Source of the DNA: Brachionus rotundiformis
Taxonomy: Eukaryota > Rotifera > Eurotatoria > Ploima > Brachionidae
Length of the DNA stretch: 64,000 bases
Assembly (NCBI GenBank): GCA_016802295.1
Contig: JAESIW010000065.1
Span: 372,001 to 436,000, forward strand
Direction: 5' to 3'
In this document: one piece after another, positions 48,304 to 60,765 of the stretch
Layout of the letters: the number at the start of each line of letters is the position of its first letter
Numbering within the stretch: the first letter of the stretch is position 1
Program-made: the position numbers and the translations under genes
The notes under the pieces: generated by a model
Told to the model about the DNA's origin: nothing
Seen by the model: only the letters and a program-made list of their open reading frames with translations
The model's database searches: none

Positions 48304-49053
48304 ATGACTCTGAAGCTCATCGACAAAGACCTGAGGAGTAAATACGCAGAGGCTCTTTATAAAAATGAAGCTTCTTATGATAAAGAAATCGAAAGAAAAA
48401 TGAACCGCTTGAATATAGATTATTTTCGCAGCACTCAAAACATTGATTCTGGATCACAAATCTTTTTGAACAAAGTTAGGCACAAGCGTGCCAAATGGGG
48501 CCAGGATGACATGCGTTTCCGAGAACACTACCGACTCGTTTGCCGTAATGTGCATAATAAAAAACTAGACAATCTAAGACAGATTTTCGATCCTCAAACA
48601 AAAGGATACAAAATAAAAATGCTGGATCCACTTCTTCAAGCTAAATTCAATATCCTAGAACAAAACTCTTCGAATGAAAAGAAAAATGTTCTACCTATTT
48701 TCAATACCGAAATCCAGTCGACCCATGATTTGGCATCAATAGACAATTTAGATAATCAAAACATCCAACAAAGTTCAAGTAGTATCCCTAAGTTACCCAA
48801 TATTAAAAACCAAAATTCGACAAAAGATATAGATTATGATCTATACACGAAATATTCTAAATCTGACCGCGATTTTTTAGAAAAATCACCCGCGAAAATA
48901 GAACTTACAGTTACTGATGTTGGAAAACAGTACTTATCTAATGAGAAAAAACGAAAATCAACTCTTAAAAGACAAAAGCTTAAGTACACACGTATCCAAG
49001 AAAATGCTGTCAAAGATTCCCGATACAAAAATTTAATCAATTTTCTAGTATGA
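48304..49053 (+). CDS. Unrecognised basic protein
   Basis: A single frame of about 249 residues from ATG 48304 (the frame is open upstream to 48286, without another ATG). It is rich in Lys, Arg and Asn. The N-terminal half looks ordered and probably helical (LRSKYAEALYKNEASYDKEIERKM; WGQDDMRFREHYRLVCRNV). The middle is Ser/Asn/Gln-rich. The C-terminal 40 residues are strongly basic (KKRKSTLKRQKLKYTR), which could serve nuclear localisation or nucleic-acid binding. No signal peptide or membrane segment is seen. I do not recognise a family. AATAAA-type signals follow at about 49078. Confidence 0.6.
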   Translation: MTLKLIDKDLRSKYAEALYKNEASYDKEIERKMNRLNIDYFRSTQNIDSGSQIFLNKVRHKRAKWGQDDMRFREHYRLVCRNVHNKKLDNLRQIFDPQTKGYKIKMLDPLLQAKFNILEQNSSNEKKNVLPIFNTEIQSTHDLASIDNLDNQNIQQSSSSIPKLPNIKNQNSTKDIDYDLYTKYSKSDRDFLEKSPAKIELTVTDVGKQYLSNEKKRKSTLKRQKLKYTRIQENAVKDSRYKNLINFLV

Positions 49054-52000
49054 CTCATTTTTAGTTTTTATTAGTATAATAAATAATTATTAATGGCTTG
49101 AGAATTTTTTTCTTGAAACTCTTTGAGGCTTAGACACGCATTGTCTACGAGTTTTCATCATTGTTGATGAGTTTATCAAAAGGAATCTTGGTGTTTCAAT
49201 GAATCCAGAATGTGAGCTAGAAAATCATTGTTACCAAATCGAGTCGGTAGATGACCAAAGAAATTAGAGAAGATAACTTATCCTCTCTAATTCATCAATC
49301 ATCTTCTGAGAATATGCTGGTGGAAATTTTCTCATTATCTCTATTCATATAATCTTATATTTAAAATTTAGGATGATATTTTAGATTTATCTAGATGACT
49401 TTTGACCAGTAATTTAAAAATTGTTGGTAAAATTAACATGTTTGTATGAATATTTTAGCAAAAATTGCTTTACTTTTTAAAAATTTTATAAAATTAAATA
49501 AAGATAACTAAAGATTAATTACCAGTAATTATTTTGATCAGTTAGATTCAACACTGCCTCATCATTTGTACTAAAAGATGATGATCATTTTTTAACTTTT
49601 TGTTCTTTTTTCTTATTTATTGGTAAAATGTGAGGCAAAATTGTGACTTATCAGAAGCGTACAACTATTTGTATAGTACAAATCTAATAACTATCTGCTA
49701 ATAAGATTCATCTTTTGCATTTAGTTCATAAGCGTTTATTGACAGCTTAAAGATTGAGGATACAAAAATATAAAAGATAAAAAGCAGTTTTATATTTAAA
49801 ATATTAATATGTTTTTTCCATTTAACTGATGAAATTTCTTCTAAAAATATATTATAATTACTTAACTAAAAAATAAAGCTTAATTTTAAATAGGAAATTT
49901 TATTAATATTTTGTGTATTTTTATATCCTTGATCCTAAAAATTTGATGAATTAAAATATTTGGTCTTGGTTTTATTTTTATTAAGCCAATAATTAATCAA
50001 AATTCTTAATTTTATTAGTAACATAATTAATAAATAAAAAAAATTTTTTTTTAAATTAAACCTAATTTAATATTTTCATTTTAAAATATCATTTAATAAT
50101 AACTTGATTGTTGATTAATCTTGATTTCGAGATATTGCTACATATTTAATATCGTAAAATAATATGATATTTTTAATTTAAGGTATGATTCAAATTTAAC
50201 AAAGAATGAATAAAATGTTTGTGAAAACATTAATTATTTTTTTAATGTAATTTTTTATTTGTTTTTAATAATCAATAAATTATCATTGCAAAAAGTTAAG
50301 TAATTATTTTAATTTTCTATATTGGAGATAATTTAACTCAATATCCATTGAATGAGTCATAAATTTTAGAACTATTAAGATTTTATTAATAATGAAAAGA
50401 AAATTTATTATTGAATTTTGTTATTTGGTTGCTATATTTTATAAAGATTTTTTTACTTAAAGTATTTTTTGTTTCATTAAAATCAGCATAGCTACGAAAT
50501 TATCTCAAAATATGATTAAAAATTATTTTTATTCAATAACTGTTTCATCTTAAAATAATCTGAATAAAGCATCAACAAAAAATTCAAAAATAATTAAAAA
50601 TTTAACATAAAATTGTAACATCATCGCTTTCTAAAATAAGATTAGATCCTATTTTGATATTAATTTAGGAAAATTTTAAAACATGCTTAAAAATGACTAA
50701 TGATCCAGATGATCTAATTAAGCATATATAATTTGAGCTAAATTTTGATTTTAAAAATGTTTTACTCTAACTGTTTATTATTTACGACTAATTTTTGAAT
50801 ATTTAATTTTAATTTCAAAAAAATATAATTTAGAAAACCAAGAAAATTATCAAATAATAATAATAATATTAAGCTACCTTGGGCTATCCCACCAAAAGAA
50901 AATCATTATATGCATGAGCTTTGACTATTTCAAATATGTAATTTATTTAATAATTGAAAAAGAATTCAACACGACCAAAAATACCAAAGTCCAGAATCTC
51001 AAAGAGACATGGATTGGATAGCATCTGTTTGCTGTTTTGAACATTAATGACAAAGATTTTATTTTGAATTTTTATTTTTTTAAGCCTAATTAAAATTATA
51101 ATTTTAGGAGCTTGAAATTTTTTTAAATGGGTTGACAAAAACAAAAAATTAAATAAATTTTCAAACATCTTAAAGTTTTAATTTTATTTATTGTTTTTCA
51201 TTTTTTTGTTTTCGTTTATTAATAGGGTTAAGTGAAGTGAATTTTTTATATTTGACATCATTTTCTGTGAGATTTTAAATTTTTGTCTTTTAATCTCGAA
51301 GTCGTTCTTTACTTTTAAATAATTATTAAAAGCTGAATAATTTTCGTGCTCAATCGTGCATTAATTTAGCATTAATCTAAGAAAATTAAACTTTTTTTAA
51401 AGATGGACTATTTTACTCTTAAATATTAAAAAAAAATTTAAAAATTGATTTTTTGTTATTTAGATGATTTTAAAATTTAAATTCTATTAATGAATTAGAG
51501 CCTTCTTAAATATTAAATTGTTTTGAATTCATTTTGATTTTTACATTTTAAGTTATTTGTATTATTTCTAAATATCTGGAATTATTATTCAGGTTTTATT
51601 AAGAAGCTTTTTTCAAGATAGATATTTTATATTATATATAAATATTTAAAGAACATTTATAAATTTATTTTGAACATATAAACAATTTTGGTGATAAAAT
51701 ATAATATTATAATAATACGCTACAGCAAAAGACCTGTTCAGTGAGTGTTGCTACGATAGCTATCTTTTTTCATTTATCATCGGCAGTTTATTAATCTATT
51801 TTTCCAAAGTTAATTGTTTTCAATAATTGACCTTTTCTTTAGTAAAGTAATCTAGAGAATATAAAGAAGTAATCTTGTTGCTAAATAATCTTACTCTGAT
51901 AACCAATTCAAGATCATTCAATGTCAATTTATTACTTTACCAGATTGGATAGTTTCATATTCACCAACTCATCTCATTGGTGGTACTTAGAAATTTTTTT

Positions 52001-52947
52001 AGATTCTCTCTTCTTGTCATTCTTATTTATATAATTTACCAAGGAGAGCTGCTAAGACATTTTACCTATTACATCTTTTTTAAATGACTTTTAATCTTCA
52101 AAGACATCTGATAAGCCTTTTTAATAAGAATATTTACGACAAGTAAAAAATTATAATAATAAGTTATTTTGATTATTTAAAAATAATATTTTTCTTGCAA
52201 AATAAAACTAGGCGGTCGGTGGTGTTTTTAGACCTCTTGTGAAGTGATTACTAGATAAATAATAAAATAACGATAAGTAGCATCAAGTTAATTTTTTCCT
52301 TTGTTTAAAAAAACTCGTAAAATTCTGATTTTAACTAATTTAAACAAAAGTATTATTTTCAAGACTGTCATAAAATTATAATGAAGTTTATAGATTTATT
52401 GCATCAATATTTACTTAGACACTTCTTTCACCAAACTGATGTTTATTGCTTAAAAAGCTACAGTGAAATAAAACCGACGGGAGTTATCTATTGAGGAATT
52501 TAAAATCAAAGAAATTAATAATTTTTTTATCATAAAAGCTAAATTTTTGTTTTGTTTATAATGATCTATAAACCAAAAAATTATTCGATTTCTCTCAAAA
52601 AATTAAACGAATTGTATATTATACTTTTTTTATTATTAGTAATAAATATATATTAAATATAAATATTTTTTAATTCTAATTGGAAATTCACAATATTTAA
52701 TTCAAAATATTAGCAATGTAAAAGTGATGACGAATATTAGTGAAAAACCATATTCGTAGAATGCTCGAATCAAATATAGAAATAAATAGAGATTAAAATT
52801 TATCAGCCTAAATTATTTTTTAATTTAATGTTTTTACTAAAATGATAAAAAATTTAGAGAAAACATTTCGTCAAATTTTTTTTTCGTTTTTTATTTCTTA
52901 AATTTTTCACAAGTTTTTAAATTTATCATTAATATTAAAAAAACAGG
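49054..52947. other. Long intergenic stretch, nothing recognised
   Basis: About 3.9 kb of AT-rich DNA with no supported frame, RNA gene or repeat. A CAG just before the ATG at 52948 could be the acceptor of a 5' leader intron for the phosphotransferase. Confidence 0.45.
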
Positions 52948-54450
52948 ATGAGTCGTAACACGCTTAGACCAGCCAGCGACTTGAACCAGCGTTCAGACTT
53001 GATAAACAATATAAGAAACAACCACTTACCGAATGCTGGAAACACAATCAAAAAAAAGATTGATAAAATGCCCGCAATATTAACTGATGTCCAGCTAAAA
53101 AATTTAGATAACCACAAATATTCGTCCGAAGGAAGCACTTTACTTGACCCGTTGTTTCAGCCATATTGGCGATGGCTAGTCGAAAAAATACCTCTCAACA
53201 TTGCTCCCAACTTGTTGACCATTACAGGACTTGTTTTAAATGTAGTAACTAGTACTTTGTTTATGGTTTACAGTCCAAAAGGCGATCAAACAGTAATAAA
53301 ATTTTAATTTAAATTAATTTTGTTTTAAAATGATTTCCAAGCTACCAAAATGGGTCTTTTTACTTTGTTCATTGGGTCTATTTATTTATCAGTCTTTGGA
53401 TGCTATTGACGGCAAACAAGCCAGACGAACAAATTCAAGTTCTCCACTTGGAGAGCTTTTTGATCACGGTTGTGATGCTATAAGCACTGTTTTTGTCACA
53501 ATTGCTTTTGCTGTAGGAATGAAACTTGGCGAAGACCCGTGGATTATGTTTTTTATGGTCATTTTGGGTATGAGTGCATTTTATACAGCACACTGGCAAA
53601 CTTATGTGACTGGTTGTCTTAAATTTGGAAAAATTGATGTCACTGAGGCACAGTTTACAATCTATTTTATATACTTATATAATTCAATTTTTGGTGATTC
53701 AATTTGGTTTTATAAAGTAATTTTATACTTATTTATACTTTCGATAATTTATTTTGTCTTTTTAGCTACCAATCTTAGACCTTGAATTACGGTATGTGCC
53801 ATTTCTTGTCGCATTTTTAGGTTCGGTTTCGTCAATCTTGTCAAATATAAACACAATATCGAAAGGCGGAAAAGGAAAAAATGGTTCCAGCGTAGCTGTT
53901 AGTTTTAAGATTTAAAAAAAGCTTAAACTAAAATAAACTTTAAGGACTCAAGTATTGTTTTTCCAGTATTTCCTCTGTTGTTATTTGTGTTTTTGGCATT
54001 TTCGATTGCAAGCAAATCACAAATAGTTTACTTAGATAACAAATGTCTGTATCTAATTGTTTTTGGTATAGTTTGGGCCAAGATCACCATAAAGCTAATT
54101 GTAATTTTTCAAATAGACAATAAATTTTTTGATGATTTTGTTGTTTCAGATAGCGCACATGACCAAAGGAGAAATATTTTTGCTTGATTCCTGTCTTTTC
54201 GGGCCTGTTCTTTTACTTTTAAATCAGTATTTTAGTTACATCATGCCAGAATTTATCGTTTTATGCTTCTCTTTGGTAAGTCATGAGAATTTAATAAATA
54301 TGTTTTTTTTAATTTTTATCAAAAAAGATTTTAGCAACCATTGACCTAATAAAATATTGTAGCAAAGTCTGCTATCAAATATGTACCTATATGAATATAT
54401 ATTTATTCAAAATAACTCCGGTGTCGAGCACAGTAAACAAAGGACATTAG
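52948..54450 (+). CDS. CEPT1: Choline/ethanolamine phosphotransferase (CEPT1/CHPT1/EPT1 type)
   Basis: Six exons, 52948-53292, 53342-53716, 53766-53897, 53945-54100, 54150-54275 and 54328-54450, all phase 0 with 47-52-bp introns; about 418 residues (human CEPT1 has 416). The CDP-alcohol phosphatidyltransferase signature DGx2ARx8Gx3Dx3D is complete: DGKQARR, LGELFDHGCD. Other shared blocks are HKYSSEGSTLLDP, NIAPNLLTITGL, FYTAHWQTYVTG, GKNGSSVA, IAHMTKGEI and FGPVLLLLNQYF. The multipass enzyme of ER/Golgi/nuclear membranes transfers phosphocholine or phosphoethanolamine from the CDP-alcohol to diacylglycerol, the last Kennedy pathway step. The N-terminus is about 40 residues of polar sequence. 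Which substrate it prefers cannot be told from sequence alone. Confidence 0.93.
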
Positions 54451-54812
54451 ATCGGTATAATTCGGAATTTTCTGTAAAATTAGTTTAAAGCTTGAAGTCT
54501 TTGAAATGAGAAAAAATTGGAGACTTTTTTATTTTATTTATTTTTTTTATCATTTGTTTGAAAGTATAGAATTTTAACAAAAATTTTTCCTAGTTTCTTT
54601 CTTTTCGTATTTTTACTTTTCAGTGTAATGAATAAAAATGTTAATTCAACAAGCTTTTTCAGTTTTTATGTGCACATTTTTGAAACCAAATAAAAGTTAA
54701 AATTTTTTGTTCATGCTAAAAATCTTGTTGTTTGGTAATTTACATTTAAAAAAATTTTAAAATAATTTTAGATAAATATGGAATAAAATTTGTCTCTAAT
54801 ATTGTCTTATTT

Positions 54813-56912
54813 CTATTCATTTTGTAATATATTAATGATCCAATTGTAGTAAAAACTTATCCGAACATACATTGCCGGTCCTTCAGCACAAAAAGGGTAT
54901 GAGCCATAAGATACAATACCTTGAAAAAAAATTGTTAATAATGCTAAATCTTTAAGTTTTGAATAAATTTTTATAGATGTTTTTTTGAATTTTGTAATAG
55001 ATCTAATTCAATGGTATTATTTTATTCTAGCATTTAAAATTTTTACAAAATTTTTCAAATATATAAACAAAAACCTTTTATTCTAAATGTCACTTATATA
55101 ATTTCAAGTTAATTTTATCATATATAACCATAAATTATCCTGTTAAAACATATTTGCTCGAACTTCTAAAAAAATATTTGGCCATATTTTTATTTTATGA
55201 ATACATTTTTTACCTTGATTTAGTTTTTTTAATTATAAGCTGTTTTCATAATACTTTGAAAGTCTAATAAAATTTTAATTGAGATTTTTTTTATTCTAAT
55301 AGAATTTTAAATAATGGCAAAAAAGTATTCATGAAATAGAAATCCTGTCATTTAGATTTATTAAAATTTTACTAATTAAATCAATTTATCAGTAAATTTA
55401 AAGAACTTCATTTTGAAGTAATTCTCTTGCAATTCTTCAAATTATATAATTTAAATCAAATTTTGATATAATAAAATTTTTTTGAGTATGTTTAAAGCAA
55501 AAAAAATAATTACCATATAAAAACCACTGTCCATTAAGTTCAACCATTAATGGCCCTCCCGAATCCTGGTCACATGAATCCTTTCCAACCGAAGCTTCGT
55601 GTCCAGCACATACATTTATTTTTTCGTCAAATAAGTACTCATAATCTGGCGGATAAATGTATTTACAGTCATCTATAGGAAAAATTTTCACATCTACATA
55701 ATTCAATTTATTGGGATAATTTAATTCGTATTTTTCGGTATTGCCCCATCCAGCAGTATAAAGCTTATTTGATCCTACCAAATTGTCAGTTTGATCGTAG
55801 CCAAACAAACATATAAAGTCGACTAAGTCGTTTCTTTGTATCGGTTTATCCAATTTCAATAATGCTATATCGTTTTGCAGAGTATTTAAAACAAAATTTG
55901 GATGAATGATAACTTTGGATACCCTTCTCTGATTAATTTCATTGAAAAGCATTATATTTGTCTTATCAACAAAGCCAAAAAACACACGAACAACTCTTTC
56001 TATATTTGGGAATTCAGTATTAAAATTGGATTCAAAATGCATGCAATGTGCTGCAGTTACCACATAATGTTGGTTAATCAAAGATCCAGAGCAATTTTTT
56101 ATTAGCATTAAAGGTAAATTTTGATTCAGTCTGTATACCTGAACTACATAAACTATCCATGGAAAAACTCCCTCCTCTATAGTTTCTCCACCAACAATTC
56201 TTACCGACCTCATTAAGTCTTTGGTTTTTCTTGCAACTCCACAACATGAATCGGTCAATTGATTTTTAGTTTTGCAGCAATAAGGACGGGTAAATTGTGA
56301 ATCGTACTCGACAGGCTTCGAGGACGAATCTGGAATTTTATCCACATAACTAAAAGGTATATAGTTGGAAAAACAGATGGCTTTGGAGCATTGTTTCTGA
56401 TCATTTTCAATAAAACCGGGTTTACAAGCACATACCAGATCTGTGTTGTTCGATTTAGGTTTTAGACAATATTTGTTATCCATGCATTTTGGTGAGCATT
56501 CGGATGTATTTTTTGAAGAAAAATAAACTGCTAAAACAACACCAATGATTACTAAAGATAATATGATTAAACAAACTATTGAAGCGACTATTATTTTTAT
56601 TTTGGATTTTTTAGTTGGTTTCGGCTCAGATTGCTTAAAAAATTTGTGTCTCTGTCTTGAATCAAGAGAATTTACATCCGGATCGGAGATGGTCCATATA
56701 CCAGGACGTTTCTTATTTTTGTTTATATTTAAATTGCTTGCTATGAATGATGGATTGTCGTACAAGTAATTGCTGGTTTGTATGGCATTTCTGGTAATTG
56801 GATCCTCGGCTATGCTCAAAGTTCTACTAGGAGTTTGTATGGACCGAAATATGTCCACCCTGTTGAGTGATTTTTCGTGTTCAGCTATTTTGTAAGATTT
56901 TTTCCGAGTCAT
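54813..56912 (-). CDS. Type II transmembrane trypsin-like serine protease
   Basis: Two exons, 56912-55514 and 54919-54813, across a 594-bp intron; the splice completes a Gly codon and gives about 501 residues. A cytoplasmic tail of about 104 residues precedes one membrane segment (about 105-131), then a Cys-rich EGF-like stretch, and a chymotrypsin-fold domain starting at R|IVGG (239). Catalytic residues are His289 (TAAHC), Asp348 (NDIALL) and Ser451 (DSGGP). Asp445 at the S1 site predicts cleavage after Lys/Arg. The last exon supplies GIVSYGSYPFCAEGPAMYV and the final helix. Oddities: the oxyanion-hole Gly193 position is Gln (CDQDSGGP instead of CQGDSGGP), and the usual PGVY is PAMY. Probably a cell-surface protease; whether it is efficient is uncertain. 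Confidence 0.87.
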
Positions 56913-58508
56913 TTATTAAAAAATTAAATAAAATTTTGAAGTGCTCACATTAAGAAGCTTTTCTCAAGTTTAATTATGCAACACGGTAAAAAAAAACTGG
57001 AGAAAAAAATTTATAATTTATTTTGATCTTTTAAAATTAAAGTTTATTATCTAAAATTTTAAAATTATTACTAGACTAAATTAAACTAAGGTGATTCACC
57101 ATTTTTCTGATAGTTTTTGTTTTTAATAAAGACGAATTTTTATCAATTATTAAAATTTTTGTCAAGTCCTCAAACAAAAAACGTCTTTGTCCCTATTTGA
57201 TATTGACTTAACCTTACCTTTAGACAATTTTTTTTGACAAATTTTGCTTCAAATTTGCTCTAGATGAGTTGAAAATTAAAAATTTTGATTTATTGTTTTG
57301 TAAATGCTTGAGCTGGTTGTGAGGCTTTAGTTTGTTTTTCTAGCTTTTGTTTAAAAATGGCTTATGTGTATCCGCACGAGATTTAGATTTTTTACTTAGA
57401 TCTTTCTAATTAGCTCAACCAACATGAGTTTTATAAATTTGTTAAATTTACAAGTGTTGATGTGCCTATTTTTATTCTATCTTTTGGTCCACTCAAGCAT
57501 AAAAAGTATTACCAAAAGTATGTATAGGATATGCTTTGAGGTGAAGCAAAATGTGGCTATCTTAATTTAGCAAAATAAGGAAATTTTTTTTAATTAAAGT
57601 ATTAAGTTTTTCAATTAGATAACACAATCAAGAAAAGTGCTTTTGAGTTTTTAAAATTTATAAAAATAACAAAAATATTTAGTTTTTATTTTAATTTATG
57701 AAAATAGAACAAGTGTCTGTCCGTATATTTTCGATTTTGGTAACTATTTTTTTTAATTCTCATTTATGTAACTAAATTGATTTCTTCAAAAAAGGTTCTA
57801 AATCTTATGGTTTTAGTCGTCTAAAAGTTTAATTTCGCGATTAGAAAATTAAAATTTTAATTATTATTTTTATCATACTAAGAGTTTTTAAATATTTTTA
57901 ATTTAGAATTTATTTCTTTAATATAATTTTTCAACAAGGTATGTAAGTCTCTGTTACTGTTAAATTATTTTTTAAAAAATTATGTGATAAAGAATCAAGT
58001 AAATAATGATATTGAATTTATTACCGCTATATTTAGAATATAATTATTTTACATATTTTTTCATTTTCAATTAGTACTTTTTTGTTTTTTGATTAAAATA
58101 AGTTATAAAATGCTAAAATATGCAATGTGTTAATGAGCAAATATTTGAATTAATTATTTTATTCAAAGAATTATTGCATCTTTCTTTAGAAATTAAAAAT
58201 TTCATAGTGATTAAAATTATTTTAAATTTATTGAGATAAAACTGCATAGACTATCTTATTGTTTAAAAAATTAATAAAATGCTTCATCTTGAATTTGTTA
58301 ATAACAGAAATTATGATGAAATTATAGTCTTTATACTGAGCTGAACATTAAACCTATAATTTGTTTAACTGGTTAGGGTAAAAAAGTTGTATCGAACAAA
58401 AATAATCGATCTCTTGATAACTCTTAAACTAAAATAGAAAGATGTTCTTAGATATGAAATAATAATACTAATATAAAAATACTGCTTTAAAGTCTATAAA
58501 GATTGAAT
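56913..58508. other. Divergent intergenic region, nothing recognised
   Basis: About 1.6 kb between the protease (minus) and the galaxin-like gene (plus). AT-rich, no frame or repeat of note; holds both promoters by position. Confidence 0.5.
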
Positions 58509-58850
58509 ATGAAATTTATAGCTCTTATTATCATCTATTGCTTGTTATCGAGCAAAATACAAGCAAAAACCTGCGGAAATAGGCATTTTAATCCTGTTTT
58601 TGAACAATGCTGCCGAGGAGTAGTTCAATCTTCTTTTGGAAACAAAAAATGCTGTGGCTACAATATTTTTGATCCATCTTTTGAACAGTGCTGTGCCGGA
58701 GTAGTTTGGAATAAAGATACAATCAAATATAGATGCTGTGGGAAAAGACTATTTAACCCTTCATTTGAAACATGCTGTTTTGGAAGACTTTATTCTAAGT
58801 TTGACGTCAAGTATTGTATGAACTTTGATTATTCATTTTTAAATAAGTGA
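58509..58850 (+). CDS. Small secreted galaxin-like di-cysteine repeat protein
   Basis: A single-exon frame of 113 residues from ATG 58509. A clear signal peptide (MKFIALIIIYCLLSSKIQA) is followed by three tandem repeats of about 27-28 residues. Each has the pattern CG-(x)4-FxPxFExCCxG, with paired cysteines (QCC, KCC, RCC, TCC) and spacers of similar length. This is the repeat type of galaxin, first known from the coral skeletal matrix and since seen as short secreted Cys-rich proteins in other animals. Extracellular matrix or cuticle is the likely location. The even number and spacing of cysteines suggest disulphide-linked modules. No intron. The specific role is unknown. Confidence 0.85.
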   Translation: MKFIALIIIYCLLSSKIQAKTCGNRHFNPVFEQCCRGVVQSSFGNKKCCGYNIFDPSFEQCCAGVVWNKDTIKYRCCGKRLFNPSFETCCFGRLYSKFDVKYCMNFDYSFLNK

Positions 58851-59057
58851 TTTTTTTTAAACAATTTTTTAAATGAAATAAATTGAATTAAAACACAAAA
58901 ATTATTTTAAAAATTAAAATGGAAGAAAAATTAGTTAAAAATAGTACTAAAAACATTATCTAATAAGACTTGTTTTTGCGTCTACCAAAAGAATTGCTGT
59001 ATTATAGTGCCTTAAAAGAAAAAATAAAAATTAAATCATTTCATTTAATTTACAATT

Positions 59058-60765
59058 TTACATATTTCCATAATAAACATGTAAGAAAAATAGAATAAAT
59101 GATGCCAAAAAGCTTAATGATCCGACTATGATGTATGCCCATGCCATAAAATAGCATTTTCCGCCCAACCAAGATACATTAGCTAAAATTATATATTTTC
59201 TTCCATCAAATTGTTTTACCATGTATCCTTTTGTCATAATTTTATTTTTAAAAATTAACTTCTAGGGTTATTAACATTACTATAATCTATATCAATAAAA
59301 TAATTTCCTTTTGGCAACTTCATGATTCTAGTTTCTTGTGGCTTAAAGAAATTGCTTAGTGCTAGTTCAAAATCAGTTCTATTATTTTCGATCGTTTCTA
59401 AAGAATTATTTTTCTCAAACTGTTTTAAAAAATAATAAATTAGCGCGTTTTTATTATCTATTTTATGGGCTAATATTTGATTTTCTTCAAGAAGTATTCG
59501 ACCGTATAGCTTGCGAAATGATGGAAAAGCTGCTGTGCGCATCCAAACCATTAAATCTTCTGAATAATAGCTCTTTGACAAATTATTGCCAAATTTAGTC
59601 TTGATTGAATTGGATCTTTGGGAATCTAAGAAAAGTTATTAGATTTTTTTTTATATTTAATTTAATTACTTAATAAATTAGAAAACTTGTATTTTCTGTC
59701 TGTATCCCAAGCTAAATCTGCTTTGGAAATATTTAATTGGACCGACTTATTCGTTAGTTGATTTATATAGAAAATTTTATAACTGTCTAATATGAAAATT
59801 AATAAGAAAATTAACAAGAAATTTAAAAGCATTAAATACCATTAAATAAACTATTGGCAATAGCTCCACATGGTTCAAATTCACATTTTTTATTATTTTT
59901 TTCATTTTTGTATAATGATTGATATCCAACTGCTAAATTTCTTTCTGAATGTTCTTCTGAGAACTTGTTTGTTTCCACTGATTTGACATATTGTCTAATA
60001 TTCTGATAATAATTCTCCAACATGTAGTATACAAATAATGTTTCATTTTGAAAATTCTCTTCATGGAAATAAATACGACAAGAACATTTATACGAAATAT
60101 TTCTGACAAGTTGATCATGGCAAGTTAAAGTCCGATTCTTGTAGTCAAAGCAATCGGTATAATCATATTTTGCTTCATATATCTAAAATAAATAATTAAA
60201 ACTAGATATAATATGCTGGATACAAAATATATACATTGTTTGAGTTGAAATACAAAATAATACCAAGCGGCAAAAATATCAAAGAGCAAATTAAAAACAG
60301 ATTGATTACAAATTTTGGTGTTAGGAGTGGTTTCCAAGCTTTTAAATTAGGATCAATTAAAATTTTCAAAAAAATCTCAAGTTTACCAGCAAGATTTTGT
60401 TGGTAAAGATCTTTCTCTTAAAAATATTATTTTTGTTAAATTATGATAAATATTTTAATAAATTTTTGTGTACCTAAAGGCCTATTGGAGTTTTTGATAA
60501 TTTTACGATTTTCTAAATAATCGTAAAAGGAATCGTCTTTAGATTCGTCTAAAATTTGTTTGTTGATTTTGAATTTTGTTTTAAAATATTTTTTTAGGCT
60601 GCTTCGAAAATTTGTACCATCACTTTTTGAAGCTGTTTGGATAAAACTAGTTTCTTTGACGTTTAAGTCATTTAATAATAATGAATCAGCTTGAGGATCG
60701 ATATTCGAATCACTTTTATTTGAGTATTTTCGTCGTCGCGTATTTTTCAATTTGTTTTCATTCAT
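59058..60765 (-). CDS. TMEM30/CDC50-family phospholipid flippase subunit
   Basis: Seven exons on the minus strand: 60765-60474, 60416-60387, 60338-60235, 60182-59840, 59786-59687, 59615-59281 and 59227-59058; introns 50-57 bp, phases all agree; about 457 residues against 361 in human TMEM30A. Family landmarks are QQNLAAWKPLL before the first membrane segment (PLGIILYFNSNN), YYQNIRQYVKS, EPCGAIANSLFN, DLMVWMRTAAFPSFRKLY, VKQFDGRKYIILANVSWLGGK, and a second membrane segment near the C-terminus. CDC50 proteins are the beta subunits of P4-ATPases, needed for their ER exit and lipid flipping. Two departures: a long polar cytoplasmic N-terminus (about 97 residues) and a roughly 50-residue insertion after FRKLYGRI. 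The second exon is only 30 bases. Confidence 0.93.
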
